From: Clostridia bacterium
GTDB lineage: Bacteria > Bacillota > Clostridia > Oscillospirales > CAG-382
Direction of reading: 5' to 3'
Length of the DNA: 13,865 bases
NCBI GenBank assembly: GCA_017646185.1
Contig: JAGCNA010000065.1
Location: forward strand, 1 to 13,865
Below, in pieces: positions 1 through 6,208 of the stretch. A model generated the notes under the pieces. The model had not been told where the DNA came from and ran no database searches. It saw only the letters and a list, made by a program, of their open reading frames with translations. How positions within the stretch are numbered: the first letter of the stretch is position 1; every line of letters starts with the position of its first letter. The position numbers and the translations under genes are program-made.

Positions 1-1407
1 AGAAGCGGAAAGCTCCTTGGGGTTCATATCGTGCTGATACTGTCCTACGCCGATGGCTTTGGGGTCGATCTTTACAAGCTCTGCAAGAGGGTCCTGCACG
101 CGGCGGGCAATAGATACGGCACTACGCAAAGAAACGTCAAACTGCGGGAATTCTTCTGCGCCCAGCTTGGATGCGGAGTAAACGGAAGCACCTGCTTCGT
201 TTGTCATTATATAGCTTACGGGACGGTTGAGCTTGGGAAGGAGTGAAGAAACGAAAATTTCGCTTTCCTTACTTGCAGTACCGTTGCCGATAGAAATAAT
301 ATCTATTCCGTATTTCTTTACCAAAGCGGAAAGAACACGCTCTGCGTCCTCGGTACGGTTCTGGGGAGGAGTGGGATATACCACGGTGGTATCCAGAACC
401 TCGCCGTTTTCGCCAACAACAGCGATTTTACAGCCGGTTCTGTATGCAGGGTCAAAGCCCATTACTACCTTGCCCTTTACGGGTGCCTGCATCAAAAGGT
501 TGCGCAGGTTTTCGCCAAACACCTTTATTGCCTGCTCCTGTGCGGATGCGGTTATATCGCTTCTCACTTCGTTCTGAATAGAGGGTGCGATAAGTCTTTC
601 ATAACCGTCTATAACTGCGTCTTTCACATACTGTGTAGAGGAGCATACCTGCTTGGAAACGGTCTGTCCTATAAGATATCCTTCGATATAATCCTTATCA
701 ACATCTACCTTTACAGAAAGGAAGCCTTCTTTTTCACCGCGGTCAATAGCCAGAATACGGTGGGAAACCAGCTTTTTAAGAGGCTCGCTTCTGTCGTAAT
801 ACATACGGTAAACGCTGTCCTCCTCCGTCTTTGCCTTTGTGGCTAGGAAGCCGTTTTTCATAGTATATTCACGTATCCATTTACGGAAGGATGCGTTATC
901 CGAAACGCCTTCGGCAATAATATCCATAGCACCGTGAAGAGCGTCTTCTACGGTGTTTATTTTCTTTTCGGGATTAAGATATTTTTCTGCTTCCAAAGCG
1001 ATATCCGTATCCTTTTCCTGCGCCAGCATAAGCTCGGAAAGAGGTGTAAGACCTGCATCTGCCGCAACGGAAGCGCGGGTCTTGCGCTTGGGACGGTAAG
1101 GACGGTAAATATCGTCTATTTCCGCAACGGTCACTGCTTTATCCAAAGCTGCGTTTATTTCATCCGTCATTTTTTCCTGCTCGGTTATAAGACGGCGGAC
1201 TTCTTCTCGTCTCTGCTCTACTGCGCGGTATGCGCGGAGCTTTTCATCAAGATCACGAAGCACGGTATCGTCAAGAGAGCCGGTGGCTTCTTTACGGTAA
1301 CGGGCAATAAAAGGAATTGTGTTTCCTTCATCAATAAGCTTTACAGCCGCCTCCGCCTGAGTTGCTTTAATACGGAGCTCTTCGGCTATTCTTGCAATAA
1401 TATCCAT
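1..1407 (-). CDS. tex: Tex, RNA-binding transcription accessory protein (partial, C-terminus outside window)
   Basis: Reading leftward from ATG at 1407 gives 469 codons with no stop before the edge; full Tex proteins are about 710-780 residues, so roughly the last third is missing. The protein opens MDIIARIAEELRIK and carries the Tex N-terminal hallmarks NTIPFIARYRKEATGSLDD (residues 29-47) and YRPYRPKRKTRA (101-112). A YqgF/RNase H-like domain begins near residue 313 with GFDPAYRTGCK (Asp319), and the start of the helix-hairpin-helix region, GVGQYQHDMN, lies near the window edge. The start is supported by an AAGGGG ribosome binding site about 9 bases upstream. Tex is a cytoplasmic nucleic-acid-binding protein with an S1 domain at its missing C-terminus; it affects transcription and RNA metabolism and its exact role is unsettled. 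The gene is preceded by its own promoter, so it need not be co-transcribed with the permease upstream. Family assignment is very secure. Confidence 0.96.
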   Translation of the reverse strand, partial: MDIIARIAEELRIKATQAEAAVKLIDEGNTIPFIARYRKEATGSLDDTVLRDLDEKLRAYRAVEQRREEVRRLITEQEKMTDEINAALDKAVTVAEIDDIYRPYRPKRKTRASVAADAGLTPLSELMLAQEKDTDIALEAEKYLNPEKKINTVEDALHGAMDIIAEGVSDNASFRKWIREYTMKNGFLATKAKTEEDSVYRMYYDRSEPLKKLVSHRILAIDRGEKEGFLSVKVDVDKDYIEGYLIGQTVSKQVCSSTQYVKDAVIDGYERLIAPSIQNEVRSDITASAQEQAIKVFGENLRNLLMQAPVKGKVVMGFDPAYRTGCKIAVVGENGEVLDTTVVYPTPPQNRTEDAERVLSALVKKYGIDIISIGNGTASKESEIFVSSLLPKLNRPVSYIMTNEAGASVYSASKLGAEEFPQFDVSLRSAVSIARRVQDPLAELVKIDPKAIGVGQYQHDMNPKELSAS

Positions 1408-1438
1408 TTGCTTTTCCCCTTTGGAAATTGATAGGTAT

Positions 1439-1467
1439 ATTATACCAAAAATAAAGCCAAAAGTAAA
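1439..1467 (-). promoter_or_regulatory. Sigma-A promoter of tex
   Basis: Reading leftward, a TTTACT -35 (1462-1467, four of six matches) stands 17 bases from a perfect TATAAT -10 (1439-1444). The -10 is 31 bases before the tex start. The -35 lies immediately beyond the T-run of the permease terminator, so the two elements abut. Confidence 0.7.
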
Positions 1468-1468
1468 C

Positions 1469-1509
1469 AAAAAAATATCCCGTTTGGGATTTTTTCACCA
1501 AACGGGATA
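1469..1509 (-). terminator. Intrinsic terminator of the purine permease gene
   Basis: A perfect 12-bp inverted repeat (TATCCCGTTTGG at 1476-1487, CCAAACGGGATA at 1498-1509) encloses a 10-base loop. Reading leftward it is followed by seven T residues (1469-1475). It begins 13 bases after the permease stop codon, which is the expected layout of a Rho-independent terminator. Confidence 0.92.
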
Positions 1510-1521
1510 CTAAAATATTTT

Positions 1522-3027
1522 TTACATGGATACGAGGAAGAATCTCGCAATAAAGAGGATGCCGATGATGGTAACAACTATATCCTTCTTGGTGAACTTA
1601 CCGGTGAAGAGACGGATAAGAACGTAAGAGATAGCGCCTACTGCGATACCGTTGGAGATAGAGTAAGTAAGAGGCATCATAATGAGTGCCATAAATGCGG
1701 GCACTGCAGATGCGATATCGTCCATATCTACCTTTGCGAAGTTCTTGAGCATAAGAACGCCAACATAGATAAGAGCGGGTGCGGTTGCACATGCGGGAAC
1801 GATAGCTGCAAGAGGAGACAGGAACAAGCATACGAAGAAGCAGATGGAGGTTACGAGAGAAGTAAGACCGGATCTGCCGCCTGCTGCTACGCCTGCTGCG
1901 GATTCAACGAAGGTGGTACAGGTAGAGGTACCGAGTACTGCGCCTGCGCAGGTTGCGATAGAGTCGCAAGCCATAGCCTTGTTTACGTCGATAGGGTCGC
2001 CGTTTTCATCAAGCATATTTGCCTGGGAAGCGGTACCGTAAAGAGTGCCGATAGTATCGAACATATCTACGAGAGTAAAGGTAATAACGAGCACGATTGC
2101 GTTTATAACAGCGCTTGCACCGCCGGAGAAGACGGTATAACCCTTGAATGCGCCGATGATACCGATCTCGCCGAAATCCTTGAAAGTCTGTCCGATCTTG
2201 CCGAGGTCAAATGCGGGAAGAGTCCAGGTAGTGAGATAGTAAAGAACGGTAACAGCACCGATAGTTATAATAACAGAGCCCTTAACCTTCTTTTTATCAA
2301 GAACAGCTATAAGGAACAGACCGAGAAGCGAAAGTACAACGGGAGCCATAACCTTCCAAGCGTCCATAGCGGTGATAACCTTAGCAGCGTCGCCACCGAG
2401 AACAGTGCTGAAAGCATCGATCAAAGTCTGGCTCTTGGAAGCCAAGGTAAGACCTTCAACAGTAGAACCTACTGCGTCTATAGCGCCGTGGAAATCGAAA
2501 AGCTGAACGAAAGTATACTGGTTTTCCTGAATAATGCCAACATTCTTGAAGCCGATGAAGGCAATAAACAGACCGATACCTGCGGGAATAGCCTTTTTAA
2601 GACAATCGGGCAGTGCTTTTGCAATGTATTCTCTTGCACCGGTAACAGAGAGTATAAGGAACACAAAACCGGAAAGGAGAATAATAAACAGACCTTCATG
2701 ATATCCCTTTATAGGGTCGCCTTCGGAAAGAAGTGCGGGAAGAATAAAGGAAACGAAGAAGAATGAGTTAAGACCCATTCCGCACGCCTGTGCGTAAGGA
2801 AGTTTTGCGTAGAGTGCGTAAAGCAAAGTACCGACAACTGCTACGAGTATGGATGCAATGTAAACAGCGTTCCAAATAGTATCGTAAGCGCCGCCGAAGG
2901 TGAATCCCACTACCTGATTGGGGTTGGTAACTACAATGTATGCCATTGCAAAGAAGGTAGTAAGACCTGCAATTATCTCTGTTCTCACGTTTGAACCGCG
3001 TTCAGAGATTTTGAAGAACTTGTCCAT
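1522..3027 (-). CDS. NCS2/AzgA-type purine (guanine/hypoxanthine/adenine) permease
   Basis: A 501-residue hydrophobic membrane protein with many transmembrane segments. The N-terminus, MDKFFKISERGSNVRTEIIAG followed by LTTFFAMAYIVVTNP, is the standard opening of the AzgA/PbuG/PbuO/GhxP branch of NCS2 proton symporters. Core motifs are VDMFDTIGTLYG (320-331) and TTFVESAAGVAAGGRSGLTS (371-390), which carry conserved acidic and substrate-site residues of that branch. It is expected to import a nucleobase across the cytoplasmic membrane for purine salvage; the exact base cannot be read from sequence. Family members are usually 430-470 residues. The extra length appears to lie around residues 165-230, a polar stretch between membrane segments. 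The start has a textbook site, AGGAGG, 6 bases upstream. The gene is monocistronic in appearance, with its own promoter and a strong terminator. No purine riboswitch core is visible in the leader. Confidence 0.93.
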   Translation of the reverse strand: MDKFFKISERGSNVRTEIIAGLTTFFAMAYIVVTNPNQVVGFTFGGAYDTIWNAVYIASILVAVVGTLLYALYAKLPYAQACGMGLNSFFFVSFILPALLSEGDPIKGYHEGLFIILLSGFVFLILSVTGAREYIAKALPDCLKKAIPAGIGLFIAFIGFKNVGIIQENQYTFVQLFDFHGAIDAVGSTVEGLTLASKSQTLIDAFSTVLGGDAAKVITAMDAWKVMAPVVLSLLGLFLIAVLDKKKVKGSVIITIGAVTVLYYLTTWTLPAFDLGKIGQTFKDFGEIGIIGAFKGYTVFSGGASAVINAIVLVITFTLVDMFDTIGTLYGTASQANMLDENGDPIDVNKAMACDSIATCAGAVLGTSTCTTFVESAAGVAAGGRSGLTSLVTSICFFVCLFLSPLAAIVPACATAPALIYVGVLMLKNFAKVDMDDIASAVPAFMALIMMPLTYSISNGIAVGAISYVLIRLFTGKFTKKDIVVTIIGILFIARFFLVSM

Positions 3028-3051
3028 AAAAGACCTCCTGAATTAAATTAA

Positions 3052-3097
3052 GGCGGATAAAAATACCGCCTGAGTGTATAATCACTCATAACGGTAT
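3052..3097 (-). promoter_or_regulatory. Leader with two mutually exclusive hairpins before the permease
   Basis: Reading leftward, ATACCG (3092-3097) can pair with CGGTAT (3063-3068), enclosing a second perfect stem TGAGTG/CACTCA (3083-3088 with 3071-3076) around an ATTATA loop. The combined stem is followed by a T-rich run, so it resembles a terminator. Alternatively GGCGG (3066-3070) pairs with CCGCC (3052-3056). The two folds share the bases at 3066-3068 and cannot coexist. A transcript from the promoter at 3096-3124 would start near 3089 and lack the ATACCG arm, so only read-through RNA could make the terminator-like fold. The regulatory role is inference. Confidence 0.45.
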
Positions 3098-3124
3098 TTT
3101 AACGGCTTATTTATTGTTTGTCAA
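3096..3124 (-). promoter_or_regulatory. Sigma-A promoter of the purine permease
   Basis: A perfect TTGACA -35 (3119-3124) is separated by 17 bases from TAAAAT (3096-3101). The predicted start near 3089 gives a leader of about 62 bases. The -10 overlaps by two bases the outer arm of the leader hairpin. Confidence 0.8.
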
Positions 3125-3183
3125 CATTTTTCAACCTTACAAAAAGCATTTTAGCACTCTGCACAAAGGTTAAAAAGCGGTGT

Positions 3184-3210
3184 AGTATAATATGCCGAAT
3201 GTTATGTCAA
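3184..3210 (-). promoter_or_regulatory. Possible second, upstream promoter for the permease
   Basis: A perfect TTGACA (3205-3210) begins three bases after the dusB stop codon. It is followed after only 15 bases by TATACT (3184-3189), or after 17 bases by the poorer TACTAC. Spacing is suboptimal, so activity is uncertain. RNA from here would contain the whole leader, including the terminator-like fold. An AACCTT/AAGGTT inverted repeat with long spacing (3133-3171) lies between the two promoters. Confidence 0.35.
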
Positions 3211-3212
3211 CA

Positions 3213-4163
3213 CTATGCGAAAATACTTTCAGCAAGAGTATAAAAATCATTTTTTGTAACAGCAGTGTTAATGTTTCTTCGCAATGCGGCACTGCCTTTT
3301 AATCCCTTGGTATACCATGCAAGATGGGTGCGCATCTGGCAAAGCGCCCGTTCCCCTTCATAAAACAGCAGCCTGTCTATATGCTCTTTTATTACGGAAA
3401 GCTTTTCGCTGTCCGCAATAAAACGGCGGGGCACACCGTCTATATCGTCCTTAAGATATGCAAATATCCAAGGAGCACCCATAGCGGCTCTGCCTACGGC
3501 AAGTCCGTCTGCGCCGGTAAGAGAATATGCTTCATCGCCCTTGAGGGTAAGCCCCACGTCGCCGGAAGCTATGACGGGAACGGAAACTGCATCTTTTACC
3601 TTGCGTATCTCCGAGCAATCGGAAACGCCGGAATACATTTTGGTTCTCGTTCTGCCGTGAACCGTTATCATGGAAGCCCCTGCCTGCTCGCAAACCTTTG
3701 CAAGCTGAGGAGCGTTAAGATGGTTTTCGTCCATACCAATGCGCATCTTCACGGTAACGGGCACAGATACGCTTTTGACAACGTTTTCTACGATCCTGCC
3801 CGCCTTTTCCACATCTTGCATCAATGCACAGCCTTCGCCGTTGCGAACGATCTTTGGCACGGGACACCCCATATTTATATCTATCATTTCGGGGGAAAGC
3901 TTCATAAGCTTGTACGCCGCTTCACCCATTACAAAAGGATCCGAACCGAATATCTGTATTGCCGCAGGATGCTCGTCCTCCGTGAGAGAGGCGAGCTTAA
4001 AGGTGCGCTCATCCCCCATTGTAACCGCCTTTGCGGAAACCAGCTCGGTGGTAACCAGCTCTGCACCGTACCGCACGCAAAGAGCACGGTATGCACGGTC
4101 GGTAACCCCTGCCATGGGGGCGAGAAAAAGACCGTATTTGAAATTGTGATTATTTATATTCAT
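3213..4163 (-). CDS. dusB: tRNA-dihydrouridine synthase, DusB type
   Basis: A 316-residue FMN-dependent TIM-barrel enzyme that reduces uridine to dihydrouridine in the D-loop of tRNAs, in the cytoplasm. The barrel opens with LFLAPMAGVTDRAYR (residues 12-26). The catalytic segment DINMGCPVPKIVRNGEGCAL (95-114) has the proton-donating Cys100. TVHGRTRTKMYSG (167-179) and ASGDV (199-203) with GRAAMGAPWIF (224-234) match FMN- and substrate-binding segments. Length fits the family. The ATG at 4163 is preferred over a TTG directly before it (4166) because ATG forms a TGATG overlap with the recG stop, implying translational coupling; no strong ribosome binding site is close by. It is the last gene of the five-gene operon. 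No clear terminator follows its stop, so read-through toward the permease leader is possible. The DusB subtype is inferred from the N-terminal pattern. Confidence 0.94.
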   Translation of the reverse strand: MNINNHNFKYGLFLAPMAGVTDRAYRALCVRYGAELVTTELVSAKAVTMGDERTFKLASLTEDEHPAAIQIFGSDPFVMGEAAYKLMKLSPEMIDINMGCPVPKIVRNGEGCALMQDVEKAGRIVENVVKSVSVPVTVKMRIGMDENHLNAPQLAKVCEQAGASMITVHGRTRTKMYSGVSDCSEIRKVKDAVSVPVIASGDVGLTLKGDEAYSLTGADGLAVGRAAMGAPWIFAYLKDDIDGVPRRFIADSEKLSVIKEHIDRLLFYEGERALCQMRTHLAWYTKGLKGSAALRRNINTAVTKNDFYTLAESIFA

Positions 4164-6208
4164 CAACTGATCTTATTCCCTCTTTCGTTTCCCGAAGCGA
4201 AGCCTTTTGCTTTTGCAAACAATTCGGGGTATTTTGCCTGCCCGCCTGCGAACAGCTCTTCGGAAAGCTTTTTCGCTTCCTCCAGCATATTCATATCCGC
4301 CGCGGAAGCCACACGGAAAACAAGCTCGCCGGATTGCTTTTCCCCAAAGAAATCTCCCGGACCTCTCTGCTCAAGGTCTGCGGAGGCTATCTTAAATCCG
4401 TCGTTTGTTTCGCACATTATTTTAAGGCGGCTTTCGGTCTTTCCGTGAGCGTGGTCGGACAAAAGCACGCACATGCTTTTATCCTTTCCTCTGCCAACGC
4501 GCCCTCTCAGCTGATGAAGCTGGGAAAGTCCGAAGCATTCTGCATTTTCTATAAGTATTACCGTTGCGTTCGGTACGTCCACCCCTACCTCCACCACAGT
4601 GGTGGAAACGAGTATCTTTATATCCCCCTTGGAAAATCCGCGCATTACCTCGTCCTTTTCCACGGGCGACATTCTGCCGTGAAGCATACCGATATTAATA
4701 TCCGAAAAATTGCCTCTGCGCAAAGCCTCTGCATAGCCTTCTGCGCTTTGTTTACTGCTTTCTTCGTTTTCTTCTACCAAGGGGCAGATTATATATGCCT
4801 GATTTCCCTCGTCGATACGGGAACGTATCATTCTGAACACACGCTCTCGCATTTCGCTTCCCACAAGATAGGTATCCACCTTTTGTCTTCCGGGAGGAAG
4901 CTCATCCAGCACGCTTATATCAAGATCGCCGTAAACGATAAGAGACAGCGTCCTCGGTATGGGTGTAGCAGACATTACCAGCATATGAGGTTTTATATCC
5001 CCTATTCCGCCTTTTTCCGTAAGACGTGCTCTCTGCATAACGCCGAAGCGGTGCTGTTCATCGGTTATAACGAGTCCCAGTGCCTGATATTCCACCGCAT
5101 CCTGAATAAGGGCGTTGGTTCCCACAATAACGTCAACTGCTCCGTTTTTAATGCTTTCCTGCAAAACGGTCTTTTGTTTTTTTGTAAGCCCGCCCGTAAG
5201 CAAACCTACTCTTATACCAAAGGAAGACAGCATTTTATCAAGAGTTTTTGCGTGCTGGGCGGCAAGTATCTCCGTAGGAGCCATAAAGGCGGATTGATAT
5301 CCGTTTTTGGCGGCAAAATACACAGCCGCCGCGGCTACTGCGGTTTTTCCGCTGCCAACGTCGCCTTGCAAAAGGCGGGTCATGGGAGTATCCTTGCACA
5401 TATCGCTCAGTATTTCCTTAACGCTTCTTTCCTGAGCAGAGGTAAGGGAATACGGCAGAGATTCAAAAAAGGATTTTACACCGCTGTTTTTAAAGGTCAT
5501 TTTTATACCCTTGGAGCTTGAAACACCTCTGCGGGAAATACGAAGTGCCGTCTGAAAGACTATAAGCTCTTCAAAGGCAAGAGAGCGGCGCGCCTTTGCA
5601 ACGTCATCCCTGCTGTTGGGAGCGTGAATAAGCTTTACCGCATCCTTTACTGAAAGGAGTGCATATTTTTTACGTATATCCTCGGGCAGAACGTCTTGCA
5701 TATCTTCGGATAACGGAAGCACGTTGTTTACCGCCGAGCACACCGTTTTTTGGGTGAGTCCTTTTGTAAGGGGATACACGGGAATAACGTCTTTTAATTT
5801 TTTTCCGTGGAGAACGGGCTCCACCTCGGGAGAGACCATTTCTTTTCCGTAAAAGCCAAAGGTTACTTTACCGTAAAAACGAAAAGCACGCCCTTGGGAA
5901 AACACCTTTAAAAGCCACTTCTGGTTAAAAAAGGTTATATTTACGGTACCCGTATCGTCCCCTGCGGTAAATTTTATATACTGTACCTTTCCTCCGCCGC
6001 TTTTTACGGGAGAATCCACAGTAAGCAGGAGCGAGCATACTTCACCGTCAATAACGTCGGAAACCTTTTTGTTTTCACCTCTGTACTGATATGTACGGGG
6101 ATAAAAGGATACAAGGTCTCCTGCCGTGTATAAACCAAGTTTGGCGAAGCACTTGCTTCGTGCTTCGCCTATACCTTTTACGTATTGTAACGGTGTTTTA
6201 AAATCCAT
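4163..6208 (-). CDS. recG: ATP-dependent DNA helicase RecG
   Basis: A 681-residue superfamily 2 helicase that regresses stalled replication forks and branch-migrates Holliday junctions and D-loops. The N-terminal wedge/OB-fold region spans about 1-150, opening with TPLQYVKGIGEARSKCFAKL (5-24). The helicase core has Walker A GDVGSGKT (282-289), motif Ia APTEILAAQHA (310-320), a DEQH box within ITDEQHRFG (381-389), motif III SATPIPRTL (413-421), motif V TTVVEVGVDVPNA (536-548) and motif VI QLRGRVGRG (566-574). The C-terminal wedge-linked segment DLEQRGPGDFFGEKQSG (611-627) is also present. Length matches the family (about 680-700). The start ATG overlaps the yhaN stop as TGATG; only a weak AGGA lies upstream, so translation is probably coupled. 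Its place behind an SbcCD-like pair links it to fork and break processing. Confidence 0.98.
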   Translation of the reverse strand: MDFKTPLQYVKGIGEARSKCFAKLGLYTAGDLVSFYPRTYQYRGENKKVSDVIDGEVCSLLLTVDSPVKSGGGKVQYIKFTAGDDTGTVNITFFNQKWLLKVFSQGRAFRFYGKVTFGFYGKEMVSPEVEPVLHGKKLKDVIPVYPLTKGLTQKTVCSAVNNVLPLSEDMQDVLPEDIRKKYALLSVKDAVKLIHAPNSRDDVAKARRSLAFEELIVFQTALRISRRGVSSSKGIKMTFKNSGVKSFFESLPYSLTSAQERSVKEILSDMCKDTPMTRLLQGDVGSGKTAVAAAAVYFAAKNGYQSAFMAPTEILAAQHAKTLDKMLSSFGIRVGLLTGGLTKKQKTVLQESIKNGAVDVIVGTNALIQDAVEYQALGLVITDEQHRFGVMQRARLTEKGGIGDIKPHMLVMSATPIPRTLSLIVYGDLDISVLDELPPGRQKVDTYLVGSEMRERVFRMIRSRIDEGNQAYIICPLVEENEESSKQSAEGYAEALRRGNFSDINIGMLHGRMSPVEKDEVMRGFSKGDIKILVSTTVVEVGVDVPNATVILIENAECFGLSQLHQLRGRVGRGKDKSMCVLLSDHAHGKTESRLKIMCETNDGFKIASADLEQRGPGDFFGEKQSGELVFRVASAADMNMLEEAKKLSEELFAGGQAKYPELFAKAKGFASGNERGNKIS

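Noticed and set aside
934..1431. Plus-strand open frame of 165 codons opposite tex
   Set aside because: Tex is clear on the other strand over the same bases, and the frame even covers the tex promoter.
3028..3212. Purine riboswitch upstream of the permease
   Set aside because: The conserved loop and junction bases of the purine aptamer are not present, and the leader from the main promoter is too short.
3324..5521. Long plus-strand open frames (3324-4448 and 4334-5521)
   Set aside because: They lie antisense to dusB and recG, whose motifs are complete. The plus-strand products have no recognisable domain, no ribosome binding sites, and are rich in Cys, His and Ser as expected of antisense frames.
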